Source: Chitinophagaceae bacterium (GTDB lineage Bacteria; Bacteroidota; Bacteroidia; Cytophagales; Cytophagaceae). From it: a stretch of 64,000 bases of DNA. Location of the stretch: positions 30,284 to 94,283 of the forward strand of contig JAQBNS010000052.1 of NCBI GenBank assembly GCA_028288405.1, in the 5' to 3' direction. Made by a program: the position numbers and the translations under genes. The notes beneath the pieces are model-generated. The model did no database searches and was not told the DNA's origin. It worked only from the letters and a program-made list of their open reading frames with translations. This document shows, in pieces, positions 51,748-62,053 of the stretch (position 1 is the stretch's first letter; each line of letters starts with the position of its first letter).

Positions 51748-52566
51748 CTATGGTACGATAGTCAAACTTTCTGTTTCTCTACTAGCACCCAAAAATACTC
51801 CTACAGCACCATTACTAAAGTTAGTACTGGTATTCGCAGGAGGGGTAGAGAAAAATCCACCATCATTGTTGAGTTGAGCAGATAGCTCATTGTAAAAATT
51901 ATATCCTTCTTTTGTAATTCTATAAATGTCAATTCGAGCCACATCTCCTAGTTGGTATTCATAAGGAGTCTCGTAACCATCGATTTCCGTTCCAATGAAT
52001 TTACTGTCTGAAATGAATATATCGTCTTCAGCTCCTTCCGGAACATACAAGCTGTCGTTTTTATAATACTTAAATAAATAATAAGAATCGCCTGGAGGAA
52101 GAGTAGTCTTAATGGTAGGATAATAACCCTCCTTATGAAAGCGATTGGCTTCTGTTGCACTTACATAATTTCTTCCGGTAATGACAAAGGATACTCCCGT
52201 CGGAATAGTAGTAGTCGCCGTATATACTTTCCCGTCTGCATCTACAGATAAATTATATACACGTGCTGTATTACCAACAATGATATCACCCTTGTAGTAA
52301 CCATCCCCAATATGATCCAATGTATCCTTTGCGCCTAAATCATCAGAGATGACGATGAAAGCGTTTGTAATAATTGGTGTCGGTGAGTTTTCAAGATATG
52401 GAGCCGTTTTGGTAACGCGCACCAGAGCAAAAGAATCTGTCAATATCTCTGCCTGAATAACCGTCTTCACCGGTACATCTTTCAAATTCATATCAATTAC
52501 TTTTGTACATGATGCAGTAACTATTACTGTCATGATCACAAATACGAGTGTTATACTATTCTTCAT
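51748..52566 (-). CDS. DUF4249 family lipoprotein
   Basis: 272 residues. The signal peptide ITLVFVIMTVIVTASC has its lipobox Cys at about 20, followed by TKVIDMNLKDVPVKTVIQAE, the family opening. The rest is beta-rich. DUF4249 proteins are usually encoded with a TonB-dependent receptor, as here (5 bp after it), and are presumed surface partners of that receptor, like SusD in sugar systems, although the fold differs. Substrate unknown. Confidence 0.88.
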   Translation of the reverse strand: MKNSITLVFVIMTVIVTASCTKVIDMNLKDVPVKTVIQAEILTDSFALVRVTKTAPYLENSPTPIITNAFIVISDDLGAKDTLDHIGDGYYKGDIIVGNTARVYNLSVDADGKVYTATTTIPTGVSFVITGRNYVSATEANRFHKEGYYPTIKTTLPPGDSYYLFKYYKNDSLYVPEGAEDDIFISDSKFIGTEIDGYETPYEYQLGDVARIDIYRITKEGYNFYNELSAQLNNDGGFFSTPPANTSTNFSNGAVGVFLGASRETESLTIVP

Positions 52567-52571
52567 AACGA

Positions 52572-54911
52572 TTAGAAAGTAAAGTTATAAGTTACCGAAG
52601 GAATGGGCGCAGGGAAATAAATCATGGTCAGTTCCTGATTACCGGTATCTTTATTGGTAGTAGTCAATACTGTCCATGGATTTTTGCTAGCGTATACGTT
52701 GTAGATAGAGAAGTTCCAACTGCCTTTCCATTTTCTTGTTTTGTTTTTTCGAGGAGTGATTGTAAACGAAATATCCATTCGATTATAAGCTTTTAAACGA
52801 ACGGAGTTACGCGCCGGGTATACAGCACCTACATAACCATCATATTCAAAGCGTGCTCCAGGCAATCCCACAGGGCGTCCTGTACCATACACGAAGTTTG
52901 CAGACAAACTATATCGATCGCTGAACTCATGCAATACAACTAAATTGAAATTATGTCTTCTGTCATAACTGGCGTAATACGTTTCACCATTATTAATACC
53001 TGGAATCTGACGTTGTGTTTTTGACCAGGTATAAGAAACCCATCCGGTTGTTTTACCCGTTTTCTTTTTCAAAAATAATTCTAAACCATAAGACCAGGCT
53101 CTACCAGACTTTACTTGTGTTTCAATTTGAGGATTCAATAATAAATCCGCATTATCTATATAGTCTAACACATTGGTCATGTTTTTATAATAGATTTCCG
53201 CTGAAGCTTCCCACTTGTTCTCTTTAAAATTTCTAAAATATCCTGCTGCAACCTGATCCGCTATGGCTGGTTTGAAGTATTGATTGCTCGGTACCCACAT
53301 GTTGAAAGGTAATGGAGAAAGTGCATTAGAAATTAAGTGTATGTATTGGTAGTTGCGGTTATAACTTACCTTGATAGAACTCTGATCATTGATCAGATAA
53401 CGACCCGATAACCTGGGTTCTAAACCGCCATGTGTTTGTACATTTTGAAAAGAAGAGTACTGCACGGTATCTCTAATATTTTCTTTTTTAATTTCTCCAT
53501 TATAGGTATAAACAGTCCCCGGTCCTACTGTTGCAAAAAGCACATAACGCAAACCTACTTCGACTGTAATACGGTGATTGATCTTGTACTTATCACTGAG
53601 ATACAAAGCTCCTTCAATAGAATTGTAATCCGCTAATTTCGTTTCTTTAAAAATAGAATTGTCGGTAGTCGGTTTAAATGTACCTGGTTTATAATTTCTA
53701 TACGAACCCGCAATACCAAAAGTAACGTCATGTTTGGTACTTGGATAATAAGAGAAGTCCTGTTTTAAAGTAGTCTCCGCAAGCCCTGTAGAATAGTTAA
53801 AGGCTTGCACTCCTCCAAAATTGATGTCTTGTGAATACTTGAAAGAAGAATAAATCAAGGTTGTATTGCTGAATACTTTATCGTTAAAGATGTGGTTCCA
53901 ACGGAAAGTACCTGTCCCATTGCCCCAACCCATTTTGAAATTATCCTGAAACTTAAATAAATCACGACCAAAGTAACCGGCGAAGAAAATACGGTTATTA
54001 TCGTTTAACTTAAAATTCAGCTTGGCATTCACATCGTAGAAATACAATTGATTATTGCGCGTCTTTTCATCAGGAGAAAGTTTGAGAAAAAGATCGGCAT
54101 ATGTTCGGCGTCCTGAAATCAGGAAAGAAGATTTGTCTTTTTGTATCGGTCCTTCCAGGGTCAAACGAGAAGAAATTAAACCAATACCTCCTGTCGCACT
54201 GTACTTCTTCATGTTTCCATCGCGGGTACGAATATCCAATAGAGAAGATAGTCGTCCTCCGTATTGAGCCGGGATACCGGCTTTGTACAGCTCCGCACTT
54301 TTTAAGGCATCTGAATTAAATACAGAAAATATACCCAATAAGTGAGAGGCATTGAACACCGGTGCTTCATCAATTAAAATCAGGTTTTGATCAGATCCCC
54401 CACCTCGTACATAAAGTCCCGTATTTCCTTCACCGGCAATGGCAACACCAGGAAGTGTTTGAATATTTTTGATGACATCGACTTCACCAAATAACGCAGG
54501 CAACTTCTTTATTTGTTCAGCGGTCAATGTTTGAGCACTCATTTTGGTATCGGTCACGTTTTTATCTTCGCGCTCACCCGTCACAATGACTTCAATATCC
54601 TCTGATTCCTCCTCCATCTCGAAAGGCAGTCTTACATTTTCTGTCAGCTGAACTTCCTTTTCAATCTTACCGAAGCCCAGGTAAGAAATAACCAACGTAT
54701 AACTTCCTTCAGGCAAGGTGAGGGAGAAAAATCCATACTCATTGGTCACAGCACCCTCGCTTGTTCCCTTCACCATGATAACCGCACCAATCAAGTCTTC
54801 GCCTGTTTTACCGGCCTTAATGTTACCACTGATTGTATGTTTTTTTTGCTGGGCCAATACTCCGGTTATACTTAACCAGAAACCGACAGATAAAAGAATT
54901 AAAAAACGCAT
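52572..54911 (-). CDS. TonB-dependent receptor with carboxypeptidase-regulatory-like domain (DUF4249 partner)
   Basis: 779 residues. A signal peptide (ILLSVGFWLSITGVLAQ), a CarboxypepD_reg-like domain (about 25-105: HTISGNIKAGKTGEDLIG), a plug (about 125-230: LPALFGEVDVIKNIQTLPGV, GLYVRGGGSDQNLILIDEAP) and a 22-strand barrel ending TYNFTF with the usual terminal Phe. Complete. It imports an unknown ligand with the DUF4249 lipoprotein. No FecR/ECF-sigma regulators are nearby; an inverted repeat lies about 65 bp upstream of the start. Confidence 0.92.
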   Translation of the reverse strand: MRFLILLSVGFWLSITGVLAQQKKHTISGNIKAGKTGEDLIGAVIMVKGTSEGAVTNEYGFFSLTLPEGSYTLVISYLGFGKIEKEVQLTENVRLPFEMEEESEDIEVIVTGEREDKNVTDTKMSAQTLTAEQIKKLPALFGEVDVIKNIQTLPGVAIAGEGNTGLYVRGGGSDQNLILIDEAPVFNASHLLGIFSVFNSDALKSAELYKAGIPAQYGGRLSSLLDIRTRDGNMKKYSATGGIGLISSRLTLEGPIQKDKSSFLISGRRTYADLFLKLSPDEKTRNNQLYFYDVNAKLNFKLNDNNRIFFAGYFGRDLFKFQDNFKMGWGNGTGTFRWNHIFNDKVFSNTTLIYSSFKYSQDINFGGVQAFNYSTGLAETTLKQDFSYYPSTKHDVTFGIAGSYRNYKPGTFKPTTDNSIFKETKLADYNSIEGALYLSDKYKINHRITVEVGLRYVLFATVGPGTVYTYNGEIKKENIRDTVQYSSFQNVQTHGGLEPRLSGRYLINDQSSIKVSYNRNYQYIHLISNALSPLPFNMWVPSNQYFKPAIADQVAAGYFRNFKENKWEASAEIYYKNMTNVLDYIDNADLLLNPQIETQVKSGRAWSYGLELFLKKKTGKTTGWVSYTWSKTQRQIPGINNGETYYASYDRRHNFNLVVLHEFSDRYSLSANFVYGTGRPVGLPGARFEYDGYVGAVYPARNSVRLKAYNRMDISFTITPRKNKTRKWKGSWNFSIYNVYASKNPWTVLTTTNKDTGNQELTMIYFPAPIPSVTYNFTF

Positions 54912-54974
54912 AAAGACAATTGTTAAAAGTCAACGCCTCTCCAGATACAGAGATGACTAGTGGAGGTAAAGCTA

Positions 54975-55004
54975 AGGAAACTTTAAATCTTTTAAAAGTT
55001 TCCT
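54975..55004. promoter_or_regulatory. Inverted repeat upstream of the TonB/DUF4249 pair
   Basis: AGGAAACTTT-N10-AAAGTTTCCT, perfect 10-bp arms, about 64 bp before the receptor start. No U-tract follows, so it is more likely an operator for the receptor than a terminator of the upstream operon. Regulator unknown. Confidence 0.4.
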
Positions 55005-55093
55005 GTAAGTTTAAAGAGGAAAATCAACGGATAACAACGTTAACCTATCGATAACATCACCCAATAGACAGAAAGAACGGTAGAACGTTGCTT

Positions 55094-55891
55094 CTAAAAA
55101 GTATAAACTTTAACATACTTCTGGTGAATAAAAAATGCCTTGTGGTCGTATAGCATGATAAACCGCGTTTTTACAGGCAAAGGAAATCTTTGTTCCTTAA
55201 AGGTATAGAGGTTGTAACGTACAAATTCGTCGCCTTGAGCAAAATATATTTCATCATCCCAGAAAGAAAACCAGGAAACATCAACAAAAGGTAATTTCGT
55301 TTTATAATTGCCCAGGTTATCAAATACCAAAATCCCTGAGTTTTTATCGGCAATGAATAATTGATTTTGATACTCCCGCATAAACGTGATTTCATATTCT
55401 GAAGCATCCAGTATCAAGTCTAATGGTGTATTGAAATCAATTTTATCAAACTGGGTATTAAATTTTTTCAGCGAAAAATCGATATCATCAAACACCCATA
55501 GATTGTTGTCCAATGCGAAAGTAGCGACTCTGGCAAAACCCACTCTCTCTCTTGGCAATTCTAAAGGTTGAGTCTGGCCTAGAAAACGATCAAGTACCAC
55601 ATACTCTTGAAAGTTTTCATAAAACAAAAAAATGTTAATACCTCGCCAGGCATCGATTAAAGAAACCTTACTACTCTTCGGTGGAGAATAAGTAATCTGT
55701 AGTTTACCCAATGAATCGTGCTTGTATAAATTGCCATGCTCATCGGTGATGTACAAATTTTTATAGTAATCCGCAGAAGCCCTGTTAACAGGTGCTTTCA
55801 ACACAAAAGAATCCAAAAACTTCCACTCCTGTCCCTGCACATGGCTGAAACATAAAAAAAGAAGTACAAGCAAAAGAAGTCTATTTTTCAA
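55094..55891 (-). CDS. Secreted beta-propeller-like protein, function unknown
   Basis: 265 residues. A signal peptide (LLLLVLLFLCFSHVQGQ) precedes repeated short strands such as NLYITDEHGNLYKHDSLGKL, NLWVFDDIDFSLKKFN and QLFIADKNSGILVFDNLGNY, the look of a small propeller like those of periplasmic scaffolds. Last gene of a five-gene minus-strand unit (rsfS, ftsH, LUD, lpxH, this), overlapping lpxH by 11 bp. No family assigned. Confidence 0.7.
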   Translation of the reverse strand: MKNRLLLLVLLFLCFSHVQGQEWKFLDSFVLKAPVNRASADYYKNLYITDEHGNLYKHDSLGKLQITYSPPKSSKVSLIDAWRGINIFLFYENFQEYVVLDRFLGQTQPLELPRERVGFARVATFALDNNLWVFDDIDFSLKKFNTQFDKIDFNTPLDLILDASEYEITFMREYQNQLFIADKNSGILVFDNLGNYKTKLPFVDVSWFSFWDDEIYFAQGDEFVRYNLYTFKEQRFPLPVKTRFIMLYDHKAFFIHQKYVKVYTF

Positions 55892-56645
55892 ATTGTTTTA
55901 TTTTAAACGTGTTGCCGTCAAACTCTCCGTATGAATTGTATTGTATCCAGTCACCTAAGTTAAAATAAATACCGCCACTTTGCAGTGTATGTTCCATTAA
56001 GTGGTGACGATGACCAAACAAATAATAATCGAAAGGTATTTGTGCGTCTACTTCCTCACAATACTGAATCAACCACTCTTTCTCACCCCAAAATTTTTCA
56101 TCTTTATTTCCCGCTCTGCTTGTCTTAGACCAGTAATGAGCAATGCCCATACCAATAGATGCGGGCATAATAGAAAACAGCCATTGCGTAAATGAATTTC
56201 TAAAAAACAATTTTAAGAATTTATAGTTGCGATCTCCGGGACCAAGGCCATCACCGTGCCCGATGTGAAAACGTTTATTTCCAATTTGAAAATCGGTAGG
56301 ATGATAATACATCTTCGCACCGAATTCTTCTGTAAAATAAGTGAAGGACCACATGTCGTGATTGCCGACAAAGAAATGAATCGGGATACCGGCATCGTGA
56401 AACTCTGCGAGTTTGCCCAATACCCTGACAAATCCTTTAGGCACTACATATTTATACTCAAACCAAAAATCAAATACATCACCTACTAAAAACAAAGCTG
56501 ACGTCTCTTGTTTGATCGAGTCTAAAAAAGCAACGATGCTCTTTTCTTTTTTTCGATTGACTTCATCGTTAGGATTACCCAAGTGAAAGTCTGATAGAAA
56601 AAAAACTTTTTTATTCGCTTGAATCGGAATATGGAGCATCATCAA
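55881..56645 (-). CDS. lpxH: UDP-2,3-diacylglucosamine diphosphatase (LpxH-type phosphoesterase)
   Basis: 254 residues, calcineurin-like phosphoesterase. Metal-binding motifs are FFLSDFHLGNPND, LVGDVFDFWFEYKY, FVGNHDMW, HIGHGDGLGPGD and FGHRHH. It cleaves UDP-2,3-diacylglucosamine to lipid X in lipid A synthesis at the inner face of the membrane. Either of two nearby ATGs (56645 or 56639) could be the start. Overlaps the LUD gene by 35 bp, so coupled. Confidence 0.85.
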   Translation of the reverse strand: MMMLHIPIQANKKVFFLSDFHLGNPNDEVNRKKEKSIVAFLDSIKQETSALFLVGDVFDFWFEYKYVVPKGFVRVLGKLAEFHDAGIPIHFFVGNHDMWSFTYFTEEFGAKMYYHPTDFQIGNKRFHIGHGDGLGPGDRNYKFLKLFFRNSFTQWLFSIMPASIGMGIAHYWSKTSRAGNKDEKFWGEKEWLIQYCEEVDAQIPFDYYLFGHRHHLMEHTLQSGGIYFNLGDWIQYNSYGEFDGNTFKIKQFEK

Positions 56646-57273
56646 TCAGAAATACAGTTAATTCTTTAGGGCCGTGAGCGCCCAATACAAGAGTTTTTTC
56701 AATATCCGCCGTACGGCTGGGTCCTGTTTCCAGGCATACCATAGAAGGAAAGTTTTTATAGTACTTGATCCTCAAGTTTCTTAATGCATCTTCCAAATCA
56801 TAGACGACCTGTCTGGCATAAGCCACCACAATATGATGAGGAGGATAAATTCCTAAACGGCGACCCGACGCCGTTTGAGAAGTATATAATATAGTACCGG
56901 TGCGAGCTACCAATGAATCGCAGGTGGTGATCCCAACCTGCGCTTGCCCCCAGGATAATTCATTGTTGATGACAGCCAGCGGAACTTCCTTCAATATCTC
57001 TTGCAGTGAAGGCTCCCACACATGCATGTGTTTGAATCCTTTGCTGTGCGAGTAAGCTTGTAACTGCTGAGTAAAATCTTCTTTGTTTTCGCAATAAAAA
57101 AATGCCGCTTTAGTTTTCACTAAATTTTGTGCAAACATTACCAGCAAATCTTCTTCGTCTGGTTTGGCATATATGTCACTAACAAAGTTAGGCTCCGATT
57201 GCGTCGGAGCCTTTCTTATGAGTGCTTGTCTTATTTTTTTTAATATCTCTTCCTTTGCCCTATTCAGTGCCAT
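56611..57273 (-). CDS. LUD domain protein (LutC/YkgG family)
   Basis: 220 residues. VGITTCDSLVARTGTILYTS, GRRLGIYPPHHIVVA and CLETGPSRTADIEKTLVLGA are the LutC/YkgG signatures. In lactate-utilisation operons LutC works with the iron-sulfur proteins LutA and LutB, but here it stands alone between ftsH and lpxH, an arrangement I recall from other Bacteroidota. Cytoplasmic; a role in lactate oxidation is not supported by the neighbours. Confidence 0.88.
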   Translation of the reverse strand: MALNRAKEEILKKIRQALIRKAPTQSEPNFVSDIYAKPDEEDLLVMFAQNLVKTKAAFFYCENKEDFTQQLQAYSHSKGFKHMHVWEPSLQEILKEVPLAVINNELSWGQAQVGITTCDSLVARTGTILYTSQTASGRRLGIYPPHHIVVAYARQVVYDLEDALRNLRIKYYKNFPSMVCLETGPSRTADIEKTLVLGAHGPKELTVFLIDDAPYSDSSE

Positions 57274-57281
57274 AGCATCAA

Positions 57282-59327
57282 TTATTCATTATCGGGCTTT
57301 GCAGTAATATCAATCTGATCTTCCGGAATGATTTCCGGAATGGTGCTCGGAGTAGGAGCATCTGCACGGCCATTGGTATAGGCGGCATAAGTCGTCTCTT
57401 TTTCAAAAGGTCTTTTTCCGATCAAGCCTTCCAGATCCGATTGGAAAATAATTTCTTTTTTCAACAACTCCTGCGCGATGATTTCCAATTCTTTCTTCTT
57501 ATCCGATAACAATTGCTTGCTGCGTTGGTAAGCCGTTTCAATAATCAATCTTACTTCCTGATCAATGATCTGAGCCGTTGCTTCTGAATATGGTTTTTGG
57601 AATGAATAATCGGAAGAAGATTTTGAATCGTAGAAAGAAACGTTTCCGATCTTACTGTTGAAACCGTAAATGGTAACCATGCCATAAGCCAGCTTCGTTA
57701 TTCTTTCCAAATCACTCAAGGCACCGGTGGATACTTTACCGAAGATGATTTCTTCCGCTGCTCTACCACCCAATGTCATGCACATCTCATCACCCAATTG
57801 TTCTTGTGTATAGAGGAATTGTTCTTTCGGCAAGTACTGCGCATAACCCAAAGCGGCAACACCACGAGGTACTATACTTACTTTCACCAAAGGATCTGCA
57901 TGCTCCAGGAACCAACCTGCCACTGCGTGGCCTGCTTCATGGTAAGCAACAATTTTCTTTTCTTCCGGAGAAATGATTTTGTTTTTCTTTTCCAAACCTC
58001 CAATGACACGGTCAATGGCATCGTGGAAGTCTTGCATGTCTACTGCTTCTTTGTTGTGACGCGCCGCGATCAGGGCGGCTTCGTTACAAACGTTGGCAAT
58101 TTCCGCACCGGCAAAACCAGGTGTTTGTGCCGCTAATTTTTTAGGATCTACAGAGTCTGCCATTTTCAAAGGTTTCAAATGCACTTTGAAAATTTGCTCT
58201 CTTCCTACGATATCCGGTTTGTCAATGCTGATCTGACGATCGAAACGACCTGGTCTTAACAACGCTGAATCCAATACATCCGGACGGTTAGTGGCAGCGA
58301 GGATAATTACTCCTGAGTCTGTCCCAAATCCATCCATCTCTACCAATAGAGAGTTCAATGTATTTTCTCTTTCATCGTTTCCACCAGGCATTGCACCTTT
58401 ACCTCTTGAACGACCGATCGCATCAATCTCATCAATGAAGATGATACACGGCGCTTTCTCTTTCGCTTGTTTAAATAAATCTCTTACACGTGCAGCACCT
58501 ACTCCGACAAACATTTCCACGAAGTCAGAACCTGACAAAGAGAAGAATGGAACACCTGCTTCACCTGCCACTGCTTTTGCCAATAGGGTTTTACCCGTCC
58601 CCGGTGAACCTACAAGCAATGCACCTTTTGGAATTTTGCCACCTAACTTTGTAAACTTAGAAGGTGTTCTTAAGAACTCTACAATTTCTTTGATTTCCTC
58701 TTTCGCTTCATCCAAACCCGCCACATCAGCAAATGTAATTTTTACTTTATTGTCTGCATCAAATAACGCGGCTTTAGATTTACCGATGTTGAAAATCTGT
58801 CCACCCGCTCCGCCTGAAGCCATGCGTCGCATGAAATACCAGAAACCAACAAACAATAAGATCAAAATACCCCAGCTGATGAGTTGATTAGACATCTCAC
58901 TGCGGTTATTTTCAACGTCTATTCCCACACGATTTTCTTCCGCAACTTTATTGGTTGTATTTACTTTATCGAAATACGTTTCAAAGCTCTCTGCAGAACT
59001 TACTTCAAATTGCATGTGCGGACCCTGAGTACCAAAAGGGGTTTTAGTATCAGACACTCCTTCGTATCGTTTGCTTTCAACTGCTTCTTTATTTAAAGTC
59101 ACTTCAACAGTTGTACCATTAACAATCAGAATTTTTTGTACATCATGTTTTAGGTATGCTTTTTCAAATTCTTTCTTTGTGATCTCTTTCACTCCGCCTG
59201 TGCGGGAGAAATAAGCGATAGCAAAAACCATTGCCATCAGCGAAACAATCATCCAGATTTGTGCATTTGATTTAGGATTGGGACCAGGCATAATTTTTTT
59301 ATTTTTTTTCTTTGGTTGCTCTGTCAT
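57282..59327 (-). CDS. ftsH: ATP-dependent zinc metalloprotease FtsH
   Basis: 681 residues. Two membrane helices (about 22-40 and 145-165) flank a periplasmic domain. The AAA domain has Walker [15 protein letters not shown] (about 235), Walker [12 protein letters not shown] and the second region of homology [17 protein letters not shown]. The M41 protease has HEAGH (about 455). A membrane-anchored hexamer that degrades membrane and regulatory proteins. 9 bp upstream of the LUD gene and 35 bp after rsfS. Confidence 0.96.
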   Translation of the reverse strand: MTEQPKKKNKKIMPGPNPKSNAQIWMIVSLMAMVFAIAYFSRTGGVKEITKKEFEKAYLKHDVQKILIVNGTTVEVTLNKEAVESKRYEGVSDTKTPFGTQGPHMQFEVSSAESFETYFDKVNTTNKVAEENRVGIDVENNRSEMSNQLISWGILILLFVGFWYFMRRMASGGAGGQIFNIGKSKAALFDADNKVKITFADVAGLDEAKEEIKEIVEFLRTPSKFTKLGGKIPKGALLVGSPGTGKTLLAKAVAGEAGVPFFSLSGSDFVEMFVGVGAARVRDLFKQAKEKAPCIIFIDEIDAIGRSRGKGAMPGGNDERENTLNSLLVEMDGFGTDSGVIILAATNRPDVLDSALLRPGRFDRQISIDKPDIVGREQIFKVHLKPLKMADSVDPKKLAAQTPGFAGAEIANVCNEAALIAARHNKEAVDMQDFHDAIDRVIGGLEKKNKIISPEEKKIVAYHEAGHAVAGWFLEHADPLVKVSIVPRGVAALGYAQYLPKEQFLYTQEQLGDEMCMTLGGRAAEEIIFGKVSTGALSDLERITKLAYGMVTIYGFNSKIGNVSFYDSKSSSDYSFQKPYSEATAQIIDQEVRLIIETAYQRSKQLLSDKKKELEIIAQELLKKEIIFQSDLEGLIGKRPFEKETTYAAYTNGRADAPTPSTIPEIIPEDQIDITAKPDNE

Positions 59328-59361
59328 ATGACTCCTTTTCTACTCTTAATCTTACGCTTCT

Positions 59362-59760
59362 TTATTCTAATTCTTTAATATACTCTATTTCTGCATCGCC
59401 CCACAAATCTTCCAAGGCATAATGTCCTCTTTTGCTTTTTTGAAAAACATGCGCCACTACATCTACATAATCTACCAATACCCATTCGGCGGTATCATAA
59501 CCTTCCGTATGTCTTGGCGACTCTTTGGATTCTTTATACACCATGTGGTCGATAGAATCTGCGATAGATTCTACATGTGTATTGGAAGTACCTGAACATA
59601 CCACAAAAAAATCTGCGATAGCATTCTTATGAGACCTTAGATCAATCACGGCGATATCCTGCGCTTTTTTATCCTGCATACCCAATACCACTAAATTTTT
59701 CAGGGTATCTTCTTTCGCGGACTTTTTACTTTTGACTTTCGTCGTAACTTTAGCTTTCAA
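59362..59760 (-). CDS. rsfS: Ribosomal silencing factor RsfS
   Basis: 132 residues. It binds L14 and blocks subunit joining in starvation. The family core is DIAVIDLRSHKNAIADFFVV (about 37-56), SNTHVESIADSIDHMV and EWVLVDYVDVVAHVFQ near the C-terminus. A basic N-terminal extension (KAKVTTKVKSKKSAKED) precedes it. First gene of the minus-strand unit leading into ftsH; divergent from birA by 43 bp. Confidence 0.94.
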   Translation of the reverse strand: MKAKVTTKVKSKKSAKEDTLKNLVVLGMQDKKAQDIAVIDLRSHKNAIADFFVVCSGTSNTHVESIADSIDHMVYKESKESPRHTEGYDTAEWVLVDYVDVVAHVFQKSKRGHYALEDLWGDAEIEYIKELE

Positions 59761-59803
59761 TGTTATTTATTCAGGTTAATTTAGCTCGTAAAATTACGAA
59801 ATC

Positions 59804-60595
59804 TTGTACAATTATTCTGCCAATACACAATATATAGGCAAACAGTTCTTATACCTGACAACCTGTCACTCTACTAATGATCTTGCGAAAACCCTTAACA
59901 GTAGCGGGCTTTGCAAAAGTGGAATGGTAATCTTTGCAGAAAACCAAACCAAAGGCAGAGGTCAACAGGGAACAAGCTGGGTCTCTGAGCCGGGGCAAAA
60001 TCTAACATTTAGCATCGTACTCCGACTTTCTCAACTGCCACTGGCCAGTCAGTTTCTGTTCAATAAAGCACTTTCTATCCATTTATTAGGCTTTTTCAGG
60101 ACATATTTTTCAAATCCTCCGGATACCTTCCACATCAAGTGGCCAAATGATGTATACCTCAACGGAAAGAAAATTGCGGGCCTTCTGCTCGAAAACTCTT
60201 TATCCCGAGGCTACATTTCCTCCTCTGTTGTAGGCATTGGGCTCAATGTAAATCAGCAAACTTTTGAGTTCCCTACCGCTTCCTCTCTTTCCATAGCCTT
60301 CCATCGGACAATAGACCGGTATGAATTATTGAATAGTCTGTTGCAATACCTCGATGAAAATCTGTCGTTGAACTTTGAGTCCTTGAATACGGCCGAAATA
60401 CAAACCATCCATAAGGTCTATGACGCCACACTATGGGGACTCCATCAGCAACGCTGGTATCAAGCTGCAGCCGATCCCTTTATTGCTACCCTTAAAGGGG
60501 TAGACGAACAAGGTCTGTTAATATTGGAAACAAATGAAGGTATTGAACGGTTCGAAATAAAAAGTGTCCAATTTCTCAACCATCCGGTGGATTAG
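59804..60595 (+). CDS. birA: Biotin-[acetyl-CoA-carboxylase] ligase
   Basis: 263 residues, TTG start: an in-frame TAA lies 15 bp upstream and the first ATG is past the N-terminal signature. Catalytic-domain features are LTTCHSTNDLAKTL, the biotinyl-AMP loop KGRGQQGTSWVSEPGQNLTF, IKWPNDVYLNGKKIAGLL and VVGIGLNVNQ. There is no N-terminal HTH, so it does not act as a repressor. It attaches biotin to carboxyl carrier proteins in the cytoplasm. Confidence 0.93.
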   Translation: MYNYSANTQYIGKQFLYLTTCHSTNDLAKTLNSSGLCKSGMVIFAENQTKGRGQQGTSWVSEPGQNLTFSIVLRLSQLPLASQFLFNKALSIHLLGFFRTYFSNPPDTFHIKWPNDVYLNGKKIAGLLLENSLSRGYISSSVVGIGLNVNQQTFEFPTASSLSIAFHRTIDRYELLNSLLQYLDENLSLNFESLNTAEIQTIHKVYDATLWGLHQQRWYQAAADPFIATLKGVDEQGLLILETNEGIERFEIKSVQFLNHPVD

Positions 60596-60652
60596 TTGTT
60601 ACGTAAATAATGCTATCTAATAAAAAAAGCAGTATATTTACCCCCCTAAAGT

Positions 60653-61990
60653 ATGGATAACACATCTAATCTACAAGACATTATGGTTGACACATTTGTG
60701 AAACACAAAGTAAAAGACATGTCCCTGGCTGAATGGGGAAGAAAAGAAATTGAATTGGCAGAAGCTGAAATGCCAGGTTTGATGTCCATCCGTCAGGAAT
60801 TCGGACCTTCAAAACCATTGAAAGGTGCTCGTGTGGCGGGTTGTCTACACATGACCATCCAAACTGCTGTATTGATAGAAACATTAGTTGAACTTGGAGC
60901 GGAAGTAACCTGGTCTTCTTGCAATATTTTCTCTACTCAAGATCACGCTGCTGCTGCAATTGCTGCTGCTGGTATTTCTGTGTATGCCTGGAAAGGTTTG
61001 AACGAAGAAGAGTTTGACTGGTGCATCGAAAAAACATTATACTTCGGTCCGGATAGAAAACCATTGAACATGATTTTGGACGATGGCGGTGATTTGACCA
61101 ACATGGTATTGGATCGTTTTCCTGAATTGGCAAAAGACATCAAAGGAATCTCTGAAGAAACAACAACAGGTGTATTGCGTTTGAAAGACAGAGAAAGAGC
61201 AGGTACCTTGACTCTTCCTGCGATCAACATCAACGATGCGGTAACTAAATCTAAATTTGACAACAAATACGGTTGCAAAGAATCTTTAGTAGACAGTATC
61301 CGTCGTGCCACAGACATCATGATGGCTGGTAAAGTAGCGGTAGTAGCCGGTTATGGTGATGTAGGAAAAGGATCTGCTGCTTCATTGGCAGGTGCCGGTG
61401 CTCGTGTCATCGTTACTGAAATCGATCCGATCTGTGCTCTACAAGCAGCAATGGACGGTTTTGAAGTAAGAAAGATGGACGATGCGGTAAAACGCGCTGA
61501 TATCATTGTGACTACTACTGGTAACAAAGACATCGTAGTAGGTCGTCATTTCGAAAACATGAAAGACAAAGCGATCGTTTGTAACATCGGTCACTTCGAT
61601 ACAGAAATTGACATGGCATGGTTGAACAAAACACATGGCAAGAGCAAAGTGAACATCAAACCTCAGGTAGACAAATACACCATCAACGGTAAAGACCTTA
61701 TCGTATTGGCCGAAGGTCGTTTGGTAAACTTAGGTTGTGCCACTGGTCACCCGTCATTTGTTATGTCCAACTCTTTCTCCAACCAGGTATTGGCTCAATT
61801 GGAACTTTGGAAAAATTCTGCCAAATACGAAAACAAAGTATACGTTCTTCCTCGTCACCTGGATGAAAAAGTAGCTCGTTTGCACTTGGCTAAGATTGGT
61901 GTAGAACTAGATGTATTGAATGCGGAACAAGCAAAATACATCAACGTTTCAGTAGAAGGACCATTTAAGTCTGATGAATACAGATATTAA
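60653..61990 (+). CDS. ahcY: Adenosylhomocysteinase
   Basis: 445 residues. It hydrolyses S-adenosylhomocysteine to adenosine and homocysteine, relieving methyltransferase inhibition. Landmarks are [20 protein letters not shown], the NAD-binding [18 protein letters not shown] (about 225) and [14 protein letters not shown], ending in the conserved C-terminal [17 protein letters not shown] at about 60637, close to TAnnTTTG, may be the -7 box. A strong terminator follows. Confidence 0.96.
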   Translation: MDNTSNLQDIMVDTFVKHKVKDMSLAEWGRKEIELAEAEMPGLMSIRQEFGPSKPLKGARVAGCLHMTIQTAVLIETLVELGAEVTWSSCNIFSTQDHAAAAIAAAGISVYAWKGLNEEEFDWCIEKTLYFGPDRKPLNMILDDGGDLTNMVLDRFPELAKDIKGISEETTTGVLRLKDRERAGTLTLPAININDAVTKSKFDNKYGCKESLVDSIRRATDIMMAGKVAVVAGYGDVGKGSAASLAGAGARVIVTEIDPICALQAAMDGFEVRKMDDAVKRADIIVTTTGNKDIVVGRHFENMKDKAIVCNIGHFDTEIDMAWLNKTHGKSKVNIKPQVDKYTINGKDLIVLAEGRLVNLGCATGHPSFVMSNSFSNQVLAQLELWKNSAKYENKVYVLPRHLDEKVARLHLAKIGVELDVLNAEQAKYINVSVEGPFKSDEYRY

Positions 61991-62020
61991 TAGTTGTGCT
62001 ATCTGATACTATAAAATAAC

Positions 62021-62052
62021 AAACCCCGGTGATGAACCGGGGTTTTGTTTTT
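62021..62052 (+). terminator. Intrinsic terminator of ahcY
   Basis: AAACCCCGG-N7-CCGGGGTTT followed by TGTTTTTT. A heptad element begins directly after it. Confidence 0.9.
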
Positions 62053-62053
62053 T

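Noticed and set aside
58291-58887. 198-codon plus-strand ORF antisense to ftsH
   Set aside because: Ser/Pro/Asn-rich reverse reading of the AAA domain; shadow.
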